Shown here: piece after piece, positions 1 through 13,300 of the stretch
Layout of the letters: the number at the start of each line of letters is the position of its first letter
How positions within the stretch are numbered: position 1 is the stretch's first letter
DNA from: DAINBT01 sp036732785
GTDB taxonomy: Bacteria; Planctomycetota; Phycisphaerae; Sedimentisphaerales; SM23-30
DNA: 64,000 nucleotides
NCBI GenBank assembly: GCA_964537505.1
Contig: CAZICK010000005.1
Span: 1-64,000, forward strand
Direction: 5' to 3'
Notes under the pieces: generated by a model
The model's input: only the letters and a program-made list of their open reading frames with translations
The model's database searches: none
What the model was told of the DNA's origin: nothing
Position numbers and translations under genes: made by a program

Positions 1-1320
1 TTCACAATGAAAGGATCGGGATACCGCTGTCCCGGTAACTATGCTACAGTGTCGAATAATTTATTGTATTATGGTGGCTATTACTACTTAGATAATATTG
101 TTGCCAATTTCGCCACAGTTACGGCCTCTTTTTGCGATTATGATTATTCTTTCAATGTGGAAGACGGCGGCAATAACATAGCGGTTGATCCATATTTTGT
201 AGATGCAGCCAACGGCGACTATCACCTGGAATCAGTTATTGGCAGATGGGATAATGCAACTTCAAGCTGGGTAACAGACAACTACCAGAGCTTTTGTATT
301 GACGCAGGCGATCCATGTGACGATATTGGCTTTGAGCCGATGCCCAATGGCGGCATTATCAACATGGGCTGTTATGGCGGGACAAAATATGCATCAAAGA
401 ATGAAGCTCTTGGGAGTTTCCAGGTTACAATAACACCACCAGAAGCAATAATTGAGGGAGCTATCTGGCGATTGTATCGGAAGATCGGAACAACATATTA
501 CGCCTGTGATGGCAGTTGGCATAATAGCGGAGAAACTATCGAGCATTTGCCGACAGGAAATAATTATTATATCGCTGTCAAAGATATTGAAGGCTATGTT
601 CCGGAACCTGACGGTACGTATCAGAGTATTATAGAGGCATATATCCTGGATGCTTCTTACGCTATTTCTGCGGGAAGCAATCCTGAAACAGTGAATTATG
701 TAGGGGCAACATGGATTTATGTTTCCATATCCGGAAGTGATGCAACAGGCACAGGCAATTCTGGTGACCCGTATCGAACTATTCAGCATGCAATCGATAG
801 CGATCTCGGTAATCGAATTGCAGTTGGAAACGGAACATTCGTTGAGAATATAAACATAGACCGTTCTGTACGGGTTTTTTCAACTAATGGTAGAAATTAT
901 ACCACTATTCAAGGAACAGGCAGCGGCTCTGTTGTTACTATGTCAAATAATGCTATATTAGATAATTTGACTATAAGAGGTGGTTTTTCCACAAACGGTG
1001 GTGGAGTTTATGCCAACAGTGGATCAATCAGAGACTGTATAATAAGAAATAATTACGCTACCTTTAATGGAGGTGGTGTATATGCTTGTTGTGGTGCGGA
1101 TATAGATATTTACAAGTGTATTATTTACGGTAATAATACAGGCTTATACGGAGATGGCGACCAGATTTTTGCTGAAGGTTGTTATTTGACGGTAAGTTAC
1201 AGCGAGGTAGAAGGCATTTATCAAACCGCCCCTCCTGTAAAATTAGGTTTTTTTGAGACGTCTGATTGTGCATACAATAACATACCGCCAACTGATGGCG
1301 GGAATAATGAAAATTATTAA
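1..1320 (+). CDS. Right-handed beta-helix surface protein (5' truncated by window edge)
   Basis: The frame is open to the left edge, so the N-terminus is missing; the first ATG at 7 is probably internal. The C-terminal third reads as a parallel beta-helix: a DPYRTIQHAID entry motif, a GNGTFVENINIDRSVRV strand, then Asn/Gly-rich turns (NNAILDNLTIRGG, GGGVYANSG, DCIIRNN). The first ~130 codons are also beta-rich with Asn/Asp/Tyr. The protein ends in a Gly/Asn tail with no PEP-CTERM anchor. The entry motif is shared with the gene at 2480, so the two are probably paralogous modules. Families of this fold include adhesins and polysaccharide lyases; no catalytic signature is visible. It is inferred to be extracellular from its neighbours and composition. 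Confidence 0.75.
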   Translation, partial: FTMKGSGYRCPGNYATVSNNLLYYGGYYYLDNIVANFATVTASFCDYDYSFNVEDGGNNIAVDPYFVDAANGDYHLESVIGRWDNATSSWVTDNYQSFCIDAGDPCDDIGFEPMPNGGIINMGCYGGTKYASKNEALGSFQVTITPPEAIIEGAIWRLYRKIGTTYYACDGSWHNSGETIEHLPTGNNYYIAVKDIEGYVPEPDGTYQSIIEAYILDASYAISAGSNPETVNYVGATWIYVSISGSDATGTGNSGDPYRTIQHAIDSDLGNRIAVGNGTFVENINIDRSVRVFSTNGRNYTTIQGTGSGSVVTMSNNAILDNLTIRGGFSTNGGGVYANSGSIRDCIIRNNYATFNGGGVYACCGADIDIYKCIIYGNNTGLYGDGDQIFAEGCYLTVSYSEVEGIYQTAPPVKLGFFETSDCAYNNIPPTDGGNNENY

Positions 1321-1355
1321 CGGTCATTAGAGTTTTTAACAAAGCATGGAGAAAT

Positions 1356-2444
1356 ATGATGGTTTGTATGAGGAATATCCTGTTTGTCTTTACCGCATTT
1401 TTGTCGGTCACCTCTTTTGCAAGCGGTGAATTTAATGAATACAATTTGGAAGAAATATCGATCATGCATGCCTATCCCGGATTTACCAGAATTGACAAAC
1501 TGAATAATAATGGGCAGGTAGTTGGGTATGGTACAAATTCCAGTTCTGAATATCGGTCAATGATTTGGGATAGCATCAATGGCTCCCGGGATATTGGCTG
1601 GGGAGGGATTGCCGCTAGTATCAATGATTATGGTCATATACTTAGCGGCAATGGAACCGGAGTCCAGATATACGATCTAATGGGTAACTTAATAGAAAAT
1701 CAAGAGAAACCATATCCGTGGCGGGGGCACGATATTAATAACCATGATCATGTGACAGGTACTTATGTGGATGCAGCGTATAATCGTTACGCGTATGTCT
1801 GGGATTCCGTTTCAGGGTTTCAAACACTTACGTCGGGAGAATTTGGTACAGGAGTGGCCATTAACGATTCCGGCTATGTTGTGGGCTGGAACGAAGACAA
1901 TCCGACAAAGGATGAAGCTTTCTTGTGGACTCCCCAAGACGGCATAATAAGCTTGGGTACACTTTGTGGTGACGATGATTATTACCATAGTTATGCTAAT
2001 GATATAAATAACGCTAATCAGATAGTTGGTAAATCAGATGCTTCGCCAAGTAATATTTATGAGCATGCTTTTATTTGGGACGAAATTAACAATATGAGAG
2101 ATTTGGGTTCCTTATCACGGAACAGCACCGCTTCTGCGATTAATGATTTAGGTTTGGTTATTGGAAAAAGCTATGACTATGATTCACCATCGGTTGGATT
2201 TATATGGTCAGAAGCCGATGGCATGGTGAGTATTTCGGATTTATTAACTTTTTCTTATAGCGGTTATAACATTCTTGATGCGTATGACATTAACAACCAC
2301 AATCAAATTGTCGCTTTGGCTGAGTTGGATGGTGAGCAATATTATGTTCTGCTTACCCCGGTGCCAGAGCCGACAAGCATCCTGTTTTTTTTAGCAGGCA
2401 GTATGGCATTTCTACGAAAAAAAGGGGGTTATGTCGAAAACTAA
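1356..2444 (+). CDS. HAF-repeat PEP-CTERM secreted protein
   Basis: A signal peptide (FVFTAFLSVTSFASG) precedes a series of HAF-type repeats of about 45-60 residues, recognisable as 'IND.G.VVG' followed by a Trp-containing strand (AINDSGYVVGWN, DINNANQIVGKS, AINDLGLVIGKS, DINNHNQIVA). The C-terminus is a PEP-CTERM tail: VPEPTS, about 15 hydrophobic residues, then RKKGG, the known signal for exosortase sorting. No exosortase lies in this window. GGAG at 1348-1351 lies 4 nt before ATG 1356 and 7 nt before ATG 1359, so the second ATG may be the real start. HAF repeats have no established biochemical role. A paralogue lies at 31521. Confidence 0.85.
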   Translation: MMVCMRNILFVFTAFLSVTSFASGEFNEYNLEEISIMHAYPGFTRIDKLNNNGQVVGYGTNSSSEYRSMIWDSINGSRDIGWGGIAASINDYGHILSGNGTGVQIYDLMGNLIENQEKPYPWRGHDINNHDHVTGTYVDAAYNRYAYVWDSVSGFQTLTSGEFGTGVAINDSGYVVGWNEDNPTKDEAFLWTPQDGIISLGTLCGDDDYYHSYANDINNANQIVGKSDASPSNIYEHAFIWDEINNMRDLGSLSRNSTASAINDLGLVIGKSYDYDSPSVGFIWSEADGMVSISDLLTFSYSGYNILDAYDINNHNQIVALAELDGEQYYVLLTPVPEPTSILFFLAGSMAFLRKKGGYVEN

Positions 2445-2479
2445 AAACGAGGCAAAGAGAAAAGCAAGCGGAAGATAAA

Positions 2480-3124
2480 GTGAATATGTTACTTTTTTGG
2501 TTAGCGAAGGTAGCGATGGCATCTAGTCTGCGGGCAGGAGTTTTAGCGGAGTATGATAGTGGTAATGATCCAGATGCAGCCTACCGCACTATTCAATATG
2601 CTATTGACAAGAGCTATGGGAATGTAATTTATGTAAAATCAGGTACATATACGGAAAACGTCGATTTGGACAGGGCGATAAGAGTTGAAGGGTATGATGG
2701 TAAACCAATCATAACTGGTGGAAGTGGCAATTATTCGACGGTGTCCATAACTGCAAACGCGATACTTAAAAACTTTGTTATTACCGGCGGGGACGGAGAT
2801 AATGGCGGGGGGATGTATATCGCTTGGGGGTCGGCTACCATTAGAGATTGCGACATAAGAAATAATAACGCAGGAATTAGAGGCGGTGGTATTTACTGTC
2901 AGGGGACAAGCTCTAATACCAAATTCTATGATTGTTTGTTCGGGGTCACCGTAGTCAATAGAGCTTATGATTGGACTATTGGCGGTTATTCCAGTACTCA
3001 CCATAGCGCAGAAATGTATTTTGACAATATCAACACTGCGCCGACCTTTAACAACTGCCAGATTCGTGGCGGTATGGATTTGGAGGCAAATCCTTATTGT
3101 GATTGGCCAACTAAGATATGGTAA
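2480..3124 (+). CDS. Short right-handed beta-helix protein
   Basis: A GTG start at 2480 follows GGAAG (2470-2474) at 5 nt. A short hydrophobic signal-like stretch (LLFWLAKVAMASSLRAG) leads into YRTIQYAIDKSYGNVIYV, closely matching the entry motif of the gene at 1-1320, then beta-helix rungs (ILKNFVITGG, GGGMYIA, IRDCDIRNNN, RGGGIYCQG). At 214 residues it has only a few rungs and stops after YCDWPTKIW, with no PEP-CTERM tail, although its neighbours at 1356 and 3155 carry one. It could be a complete short protein or a 3'-truncated one. It lies 35 nt after the HAF gene and probably shares its transcript. Function unknown. Confidence 0.7.
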   Translation: MNMLLFWLAKVAMASSLRAGVLAEYDSGNDPDAAYRTIQYAIDKSYGNVIYVKSGTYTENVDLDRAIRVEGYDGKPIITGGSGNYSTVSITANAILKNFVITGGDGDNGGGMYIAWGSATIRDCDIRNNNAGIRGGGIYCQGTSSNTKFYDCLFGVTVVNRAYDWTIGGYSSTHHSAEMYFDNINTAPTFNNCQIRGGMDLEANPYCDWPTKIW

Positions 3125-3154
3125 TTTTGTTATAATAATTGAAAGGGTTAAAAT

Positions 3155-3946
3155 ATGAATAAGTTGATTGTTATAGCTGGATATACAGTTTTAATGCTAT
3201 CAACAGGTTTATACGCTAACCACATTTATATCGATGATGGCCTTAATCATATAATAAGTGATGATGTATATATTAATGATACGGTATGGCTGGATTATAT
3301 TATCAATAATGATCCAGGCACACATATAGATTTGATAGATGGTGGAATAATCAACAATTTTTTGTATACATACAAAGAAAGCACTGTCAGTGTAAATGGA
3401 GGGCATATTGGCGGCCTTTGGTTATATGACGAAAGTTCTGCTATAATTGATTGTGGTGATATAGGTGTAGGATTAGCTACTTATGATGATAGCAATGTAT
3501 ATTTTGATGGAGGTACGATAAGTGGCGAAGTATATGCAACGGATACAAGTAATATTAAAATGAACGGCGGTTTTTCTGTTTGGCTGCTTGCCACAAAACA
3601 AGGCAGAATTAATTTAAATGGTGGTACGATTGAGTCAATATTATTAACGCGTGAAAATGGCACTATTTATATTAGCGGTAATAATTTTGAAGTTACTGCA
3701 GGTAATATTACGACACCTCTTATTTATGGAGATAGATTAAGTGATTATGGTATCCTGGGCAATGACGGCTTGAATGATTATTTAGCGGGTACTATAACAG
3801 GCATGCTAGAGGATGGGACACCAATAAATAACGAATTTAATATTTACGACACCAGTGATATTATTATCGTCCCAGAACCGGCGAGTGCATTGATTCTTGC
3901 CACTGGCTGTGTTGTTGTTCTAAGGAGGAAAAAGTCTAATCTGTAA
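3155..3946 (+). CDS. PEP-CTERM protein with beta-solenoid-like repeats
   Basis: GAAAGG at 3141-3146 precedes ATG 3155. A signal peptide (residues 1-21, LIVIAGYTVLMLSTGLYA) is followed by imperfect ~20-residue repeats built on 'GG.I.G..(Y/L).(D/E)S..' such as GGHIGGLWLYDESSAI and GGTISGEVYATDTSNI, suggesting a beta-solenoid or autotransporter-passenger-like shape. The C-terminus is VPEPAS, a hydrophobic run (ALILATGCVVVL) and RRKK: a PEP-CTERM sorting tail. It lies 30 nt after the short beta-helix gene and is the last gene of this secreted-protein cluster. No enzymatic motif was seen. Confidence 0.8.
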   Translation: MNKLIVIAGYTVLMLSTGLYANHIYIDDGLNHIISDDVYINDTVWLDYIINNDPGTHIDLIDGGIINNFLYTYKESTVSVNGGHIGGLWLYDESSAIIDCGDIGVGLATYDDSNVYFDGGTISGEVYATDTSNIKMNGGFSVWLLATKQGRINLNGGTIESILLTRENGTIYISGNNFEVTAGNITTPLIYGDRLSDYGILGNDGLNDYLAGTITGMLEDGTPINNEFNIYDTSDIIIVPEPASALILATGCVVVLRRKKSNL

Positions 3947-4347
3947 CGGTGGTGATTGTACTGGTTCATCGCAAGTTGGACAAATCCGTTTGACAGTTAA
4001 GAGACTTTTCCTGCCTTGGGCAGATACTGAACGGGCCGGTGGCGGTGCTGTTTTATCAGGTTTTTTTAGGCATAAGGGAATCAAGAATATCTTTTGAAGG
4101 AAGTAGGTGTACGCTAAGGGGCACCCGGCTTAAAATTGTTGGGGTGATGTTGTTCCACGGGTTTCGTTCGCAATGACATGCAAAAGTGGGCGTGGGATGA
4201 GAGCACCACGCTACCGGAGAAGATGGCGGTGGTGGCGCGGGTGGCATTCCTGCGATTGCGTCGAACACTTGTAAGGGCGCATTACTTTCCGTTAATATCT
4301 ACCATGACATTTAGCGATGGCAGCAGTCGAAGATGTAGAATATGGGT
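3947..4347. other. 401-bp gap between convergent genes
   Basis: This separates the + strand PEP-CTERM cluster from the 3' end of the giant - strand gene. The short frames present lack codon character, and no hairpin with a T-run was found on either strand. Nothing further is seen. Confidence 0.5.
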
Positions 4348-7300
4348 CTAAAATTCCCGCATTTGGAAATAATCCCAGGGCGAAGCGCCGGGCGTCAATA
4401 CGATCGACCCTACTTGTACCTTATCGATATTGCCATAAGCCGCTACGCCGAAAGCAGGACCGCTGTCGAAAACATCTCCAAAGCGAACCTGCCCAATCGT
4501 GCCGGTCCGCATATTGTGTGTCAATGGCGGATCATCAAAAACATTGAAGTTGCCCGCTGTATTTGGTACGATCCCCGATAATATATAACTACTGTCAACC
4601 CCGCCGGAAATTTTAACGTTATTTATTCGGCCACCGGAAGCCGGGCTGTCATCGCTAGTGCCGATCTGCCCGTCCTCGCCTAAATTGTATCCGGCCAGGA
4701 TCAGCGAATCGATCATGTTACCACGGCTGGTCAGTTTGCCAAGCTCGCCCCGAACGCTGATCTCGGCACCGATCATATTTCCAAAGCTGATCTTACCGAT
4801 ATTCTCGGCAGCAACCATACCGCTGAAGCCGGCATTGGCAGCTTTGAGGTTGGTAAGATCGCCGCCAATAATGAAACTGCCCGCGACATTTGTCCCGGTA
4901 AGACTAATCTTCCTGGCATCTCCATCAATCTGCACGGTAGCATCAAAATCACCCTTGCCGATCTTGAGGCCAGCCAAACTGTCAGTTGTAAGCGTACCCA
5001 GGCCGAAACTGGTCGCCTGGAACTTTGCCACATTGCCTTGCGCATCCCCCTGCCCCACGACGATATCGGTATCATCACCTATGACCCCGGCGCTGATCTT
5101 CGCCCCTTTGCCTAAAGTGTTGCTAATCGTTATATCGGCGCCATTGACGATATTGCCCAGCTTCAACATTCCCGTGAGCACATCCACTTCGATGGCGTTG
5201 TCATTGTCTTCCAACCCATCATCATTCATATCGCCGTCCAGCGTAATATTTTTCAAAACGATGTTCTTGAGTATCTCACCGGTAATTTGTCCGATCCTTG
5301 CCCCACTTTTTGGCCCGGTCACGGTCAGCACCGATTTGGTACTTGTGCCCGACAGTTCGATTTTGCCTATATCGCGATTATTTCCATCAACCGGCAGAAC
5401 CGACGCGGTCCCACTACTCACCACAATCTGTATGATATTGTTGTTGGAATCGGTCCATAACAGCTTGCCGCCGCTAACCTGGCTGGTGAGAATCGATTGT
5501 CCTCTCAAGGTGACCGTAGTCTCAACCGGCCCGTCTCCGCTTTGATCGTCCGTAGTGACAACTACTGTCGGCGGTTGATCCATTGTCCTGGTATCAAACA
5601 TATTGACCGGCATGAATGTTACCGATACAACCCGCTCCTGACCGGGTACGAGTGTGATATCATCGCTGTCATCATCCGGATCCAATAGCGTATCCAACGT
5701 GAAATAAAGTGAATCGACTTCTATCCCGGTCACCAGCAGATTACTGCTGCCGTCATTTCTGATGGTAAAGCTCTCGGTAGCGCTGCTGCCCACCACCAGC
5801 GAGCCAAAATTCAAACTCTCCGTATCGATCTCCACCTGGCCCGGAGTTGCCCCTGCTCCTGTCAGAGTAACCGTTACCGGGGATTCCGGATCATTACTGA
5901 CGATGGTTACCGTCCCGCTGAAACTGCCTGTAGCACTGGAGGGCGTAAACTCAACACCTATCTGCTGCGTACTGCCCGGCCCCAGGATTATCTGACCCGA
6001 GGCATTTACCAGCGAAAACTCATCCGTATCACCCGTTAGTGTCCATCCGGTAATTGTCAGAGAGCTGCTGCCGGCGTTGGTCAGGGTTATCGTTTGTACC
6101 GCTGTCTGGCCCTGCCCTACCGATTCGAAATCAATCTGCCCATCTCCGGGATTACCCCACGAGTCGGTAACCTCCAGTTTCTGGCCGATACCTGTACCTA
6201 TCAGGTTTACGGTAGTTTCTTTCAAGCCATTATCGTAATACAAAATATGAAGCTTATCCCATCCCACACCTGCCTCAGTAGGTGTAAACGTCACCGTAAT
6301 CGTGTATGGATCGGAACCGTAAGCGAGAATTATATCGTCACTATCCTCATTTGGCAGGTTCTGCGGCGCGACGACAAATAGATTGGTTCCTGTTCCCTGC
6401 TTATGCTCGATTTGAAAACGCTCGATACGCAGTTGGGCTCCCCCGATGTTCTTCACCTGGAAAGTTTTTGTGTTAGGACTACCGATATAAACATTGCCGA
6501 AATCCAACTGATGCGGATCCATCGGTTCACCCGTATCCATATTGATCAGTTCCACCATCGGTATCTGGGGCACTCCCAGCCCGACCACTTCGATCGTAAA
6601 TAACCGATCAGCCAGATCGGGATCGTCGCTGGTAATAGCCAACATCGTTTCCAGAGCCACCGGGGACCGGTCATTCTCTTCTTCGCTTATCGACGGAGTA
6701 TAGGTCAGTGTAACCACGACCTCATCGCCCGGGGTACCTTTTGGGGTCAAAACGTAGTTATCTAATACGGGCCATATCTCCAACTCAGGCGGTATGTTAT
6801 TCTCCACGACACTCAGAAGGGTCAAATCACTACTGCCGTTATTGCGAATTGTGACTTCTACCTGGCCGGACTGTCCTTTTATCACGCTGCCGAAGTCGAT
6901 CTGGTCGTACTCCTCAGTAATAGGATCATAATCAGCGACAGATTCCCCATCGACCTCCACCCCTATGCGGGCACCGCTGACCCCGATACCTGACAGAGTT
7001 ACGGCCACATACTCATTGTTAATGTTATTGCTGACGATACGCAGGGTATCCGAGAAGCCGTTTTCCCTGATCTCGGTAGGCTCAAACACAATCATCAACG
7101 TCAGGAAATCGTCCGGCTGCAGAACTACATCATCGCTTGCCCCCACCATGTTTTCCGACGATATGTTTTCCTCATCATAGCTGCCATCCGCCTGATGCCT
7201 GCTGATCACCGCTCCAGCTACCCCGTCCTCGGCCACATTGAGAATACGAAACGCGGTTCCACCGAAACCCCATTCGAAAATGGTCAAGTCCGACTCGCCG

Positions 7301-10300
7301 GTATTGGTGATGATAAGCTCCTTTATCTCCAGCGGATCACCCAAAACCGTCTCGAGCCCTCCACTCCCACTGACACCCGAGTTTTTATTCCAGTTACCGT
7401 CGGTTGCGTCGGGATTCTCGGTATCTCCGGTGAACTCCCAAACCCCCACACCCGGATACAGGTTAAAATTCCAGCTTGCCCCCGCAAGAGTTATATTATC
7501 CAGCCGCATCGTGCCCGTACCGCCTATCACGCCCCCTGTGCTCCTGGACAGTTCACCTTGTATCGCCAGAACATGACCTCCCGCGGTCAGATCATTTAGT
7601 GTCAATACCACCGACAGATAGTCGCTATCCTGGCTGTCACCTCCCACAATCTGGTAATCACCCAGACTCGTAACGTCCACCCCATCGACACTGACCAACA
7701 AATCCAACGTCTCGCCGCTGGTCAACTGCTCACCCAGCAGCAACTGATAATCAAACCCTAAATTCACATCGCCTGGAGTGGCAACCGTAAATTCCTGCTG
7801 GAACTTGCCCGACAGATCCGGTATCCACCCGCCGTTGATGATCGTATCGTCATATACAAAAGACAGATCGTTGACGTCCATCCCAGTCTGGCTGTCAACC
7901 TCAACGTGCATACTCAATTCATAGAAATGCGCGAACGGATGTGTCGGATGAGTAGGCATATTCGTATGCACCACCAGCACACTATCATAATACCCCGCCG
8001 GCACGCCTGTCGGATCGAATCTCACTACAAAACCTTTACTTTCACCTGATGCCAGAGATATTGGGAATTCCAGTCCCGGCGGCCACAGCGAAAACGGATT
8101 GGAGGCCAGATCACCATAACCACCCATCTCGATACCACAGATGGTCAGGTCCACCTGGCCGGCGTTGGTGACCGAAAACGATTGGTCAACGTAACTGATG
8201 GTAGTCGCGCCGAATTCCAGCAAATCGTCATTGATCGTTCCCGATTCCTCCGATACGACCATCTGCGGGATATCCGTTCCCGCCAGAAATTCCCGGATTC
8301 CATAGCAGTCCAGATGTCCCATATAATAGGCCACTATCGGATCGCTGTCCGAACCGGGCATAACGATCATCTCCATTATATTCGCTGAACTCCAGAAAAC
8401 GTCGTTCTGGACGCTCTCCACATTGCCCAGCACCCCCCACACGCCGTCTTCCCAACGCATCGCAGCGACGTCGTGATTAAAACCGTTTTCGTCCCGTTGC
8501 GTCCATGCTACAGCGGGCCGCTTACCTCCGCTGCTGACCAGCTCCAGTTCGGTGTAGCCGTGATACGCCGCCGTCGGCGTAAATCCCATATCTTCCCAGT
8601 GCGGCACGAAATTCGCGTTTCCGCGCGGATCTGCCGGTGCATTCATCCAAGCCAATATCTGACTATCCAGTACCGTATAAGGCATCGTCCAATACCCCTC
8701 CGAACCACTAATCGGTATCACCCAGTGAATCTCAAATAGGTCCGGTACACCATCCGCCGGATCACTTGTATCCACCCAGTCGGTCTGGGCCTCATACACC
8801 GCCAGCCAGGGCAAACCACCCGGGCCGATCGCTATATCCGCCACGATCATTACCGTTGACCCCGGCATCTGTACCATTGCCGCAGCTTCACCGCTGGCCA
8901 CTCCTAAACAGTCGATCCCCTGGGTAACCTTTATGTCCGAGCCATACTTGGTCCACTCATTATTATTCAGTTGATATACCGTGGAAGTGGTGTAGCCATC
9001 GCCAAGGAAAGCCGGTTCTCCGTAATTGTAACCATAACTGCCAATAGTCGAATCCGGCCATACCTCACTGACGCCGTCCGAATCCTGCTCAGCATTGGCA
9101 TATACCCGCAGACCCTCCGATCTGTTTAGAACTGTTACCGAAAACGGCCGTGTACCGTCGCTGCCGATGCCCAACAGCGTCGCTATGGGCCGCTCAAGAT
9201 CGGTCGGCTCACTGGCCAGTATCGTCAGATTATCAATCCACAATTCCGTTTCGCCGGTACCGCTCACTACGATCCGCACCGTATGCGAACCGGCTGCTAT
9301 GTCTTCCCCCACTGCCCGCACCCATGTGTACTCCTGATCGTCATCAATACCGTTGTACCACGCCGGAGAATCGGCCCACGCCAACGGCAACGGATGATCG
9401 ATCGGATCTTCCGAATCACATTCCACAGCGTCCACAAACACCTGAATGTCCGCATCCCAACTGCCGGTCAGGCGATAACGAAAACTGATCTCCATAGTCC
9501 CGTCTGCCGCCTGCACTATATCTTCTATGCGATACTCCTGCGATTGCAATGCGCCCGTATCTGTCAGAATGCTGTGAATATTACTCTGGAAATTAAACGT
9601 CCCATTATCACCAGGCCCTACCGCTGTATTGCCGCCCACATTGCCGTTCGGCGTCCAGGGAAACTCCCAGCGGCCGTAAGTGCTGTAGTAATCTATTTCC
9701 ACGTCATCGAGATAAAACCAACCTTGCGCCTCCACATTTACATCGCTGTTTGTTAACGTCGCTACATACGAAAGCGTATGATTGCCGGCCGAGAGCATCC
9801 CGGCGTTTAGCGTAATTTCCTCCTGCCAGCCGCTGGTGACCGTTCCTGTGCCAGTACCTGTCACCTGAAATGTCCCAAGTGCCGTCCCGTCAAGCGTTAC
9901 ATACAGGCTCAGCGTCTCGCCCGCCGCCACATTCTGATCCACTATAAGATTGTACGAGAAAGTTATCGTCGTATATTGTGAATCTGCCAGGTTGAGCGTC
10001 TGCGAAAACGCCCCTGACATATCTTCTTCACCCGCAACACCGTCACCCAGCGTCATTTCCAGCCCGTTACTGCCACCCACCCCCGTGCCGCCGCCCCCGT
10101 CATATCCCCCGTCCACGACACCTCCGACATCACTTACATCCGCATATACCCAACCCTCCGCACCGGCATTAAAATCGTATGTGTCACTGTCGCTTAGGGC
10201 GCCCGCTGCCGGCGTAACCCGCTGATAGACCGCAAAGTTGTCTATCCTGGCACGGACAACCTGCTCCACTCCCATTCCTGTTGCCGATATCGTTATGCTG

Positions 10301-13300
10301 TCCAGCCCGATCGTGCCCGTCTCGTTGTCATTCGCATCCACCAGCTCTCCACGAAGAGTGAGAGTATGCTCCCCGGGAGCCATTTCGGTAAATGTGTGAT
10401 GATAATATCCCTGTATATTGCTCGCGCCTCCTGTGCTTATAATCTCCAGATCGGTCCGGTCCACCTCGTCCTCTTCACCGTCGAGTTCTACGAACAGGGC
10501 CAGGGTATCACCCGCTTCAAGGGCAGCCGTATCCAACTCATAATAAAAATCGACGGTTATATCCCCGGCCCGCGTAAACGTGTACGTCGCCGCCTGGGTC
10601 GCACCAGCCGGCCCCAGCGTCAGTAAAATACCCTCATTACCGTCCACGCCACCCAGTACCGGCACATCGATATCAGCACATGTGTAAACCGCATTGGCCT
10701 CCGGCGGATCAGGCTCAGGCACCCACGCGGCAAATTCAGTCCCATTTATTCCGCCGTCATCAAACGTGAAAGACAAATCCGGTATCTCCTGGACCATCGC
10801 CACCGCGTAAATACCAACCGTGTGCCAACCGAACGACAAATCTAACGGCCCACCCGCGAAAGTCTTACTGTCAAAATGCCATTCCGTGGCGTCGCTGTAA
10901 CCTATCATCTCACCAGCCGAGACCGTAGCGATTTGACCACAATCTACCCCGTCCACCACCAGTCGTATCTCCAGATCGATATTTTCCGAGCCGGGATTGC
11001 TGTCATCCCCTGGAATTCCCTGTGCGTCCAGGGAGTACGACAGCTCAACATTGATGTAACCGTCATTTATCAACCTGAAGAAATGGTCCAGATTTCCAAC
11101 TATCGACGTACCGGCCAAACCCGACACCGGATCGTCTTCGGGAACGGTAATCACTATCTCCAGACCACCGGTTTGATCGTCACCGTCGCTATTGACCCAT
11201 AACCGGCCCGCTTCATCACTCGTGCCTCCTTCGACCAATTCCGAAATCTCACCATCATTGAGCGGGTTCCAAAGATCCCAGAAATACCACCCCCACGGTT
11301 CGTCATAGACGCGGTCACCGTCTTCATAGACGTAAATATTGTCATCATTATACTGCCCTTCGTTAACATCTCCATTGTGGTCGTCCCAGTTATTGTTCCA
11401 TGATGTCCCATCCCAGTCGAACCCGTCGAAATTGGCGAAATAAGCCGCTTCCTTCCCCCCTTCTACCGGCAGGGTACCAAGGTCCGCATCGGCCCAACTG
11501 CCAACCACCGGATCCCAAAGCCGCGTGACTATCTGACCGGTTGTTACGCCATGGGACAAGACATCTTTCGTGTAAGCCAGCATTATTGTCTCATTCGGAC
11601 CTGCCTGAACCGATATACCCTCATTATTCAAAGTACCGGCCGAACCCGCGGCAACGCCGCCGACCAGATTCCATCCCGCCTCCGTCCACTTATAAACGTA
11701 CGGCAGCCGCGTCAAATCGTCCAGATACGCCAGCAGCGGTGCTCCATTCACATTAGATTCAGGGTTTGGATCGCCACGAAGATCATGCACCCATCCGAAG
11801 CTGATATCGCTGACACTCGTATCGTTCGTCCACTCATCGATATCCCGACGGTACAGGTACAATTTGCTATTGTTACCTCCGCTAGTATCCGGCAGCGATG
11901 CCATTACGTCCATTTCTGTGCTCGGATCACCGTCGTAATCGATCACACCCATTTGAATTTCATCCCCGGCTGACAGGAAAGTCGGGAAATTACCGACAAG
12001 CTCGTTGCCATTGCTGCCAGCCCCTCGGCCGAAATCCAGCCATGCGTTCGTATCCCAATATCGCACAAGAATCTCATCATCGTGATGAAATTCATCCCAC
12101 TCGCTATCATGCCACGTGTACGCCATGATCAGCTCGTCATTTGCCCCAACCAGCCCTGTCGGCATCCACGCTATACGACCACCTTGGTTAGCTACTCCAC
12201 GGCTGTTGGAATATAGCAGGTCAAACGATCCGCTATCGTAATGGCTGGCGTAAACCGACATCAACGGCGATTCATCACCATCGGTGTCACCCGTCCTGTT
12301 GGCCGTGTTTCTCTCACCCTCACCATACCCCTGCCAGACAATAAATGGTTGACCTGAGCTGTCCAGATCGATCTTCGGACTGTAGTACCAACCCAAATCC
12401 GCCATACCTGCCCCAAGTCCCGAATCCTGGGCTATACCCGCCCCACTGGCACTGCCCGCGGCATACGCCTCCCACACCGAGCCAGAGTGCAGGACCTTGA
12501 CAAACACTCCGGCGCTGTCATAATTATCCCAGTCCTGCCAGTTCACCCAAGTAACGATCACATCTCCGTCGTCCGAGACGGCAATATCCGGCTGCAACGA
12601 CATCGTCGAATCATTGCTGATCCCCCAATTGCCGTCATTGTCCGGATCGCTGGCCGAACCCGCCGGCCATTCTCCCCAGCTTTGACCGTTCCATCGCTTT
12701 ACACATATATCTCCACCGCCCTGCCACGAAGAATTCATCCAGGCCACAATCGGCCTGCCTTCCAAATCTATGGCAACAGATGAGTCGAACGAATCCCCAT
12801 CGTCATTGCTCACCCCGCCGGTCTTTTGTGGCGAGCCGTCCAGATTTTCCCCAAACAGCCCCACCTCATCGCTGATCAGCTCCGTCCACCCAAGATCACC
12901 ATATTTCTTGACCACAATATCCCGCTGCCCCTCGCTGCTGTTCGGATGGATCGCCGTATAGGAAACAAATATCTCACCCATGTTAGAGATCGCTATGCTG
13001 GGCTTTTCGCTTGCAGGACCGCCGCTGGCCGAACCCAGATCGGCCCACTCATTCCCGTCCCACAGACTGACATATATATTCCCGCCGTCCACCCACGTCA
13101 GGGCAATCTCACCGTTAGGTCCAGCCGCTGCGTCCAGTTCGCTACCAGTACCTATCGCACCTCCAGGATCTCCACTGCCGGAACGAAGATCCCACCAGCC
13201 AATGTCTTCGCCGCCATATTGCCGGGCGTAGATCGGACCGCTCGTCTGCCAATGAAACATAACCCGTCCCGAACCGTTGCTAGGCCCCCCCACATATTCC

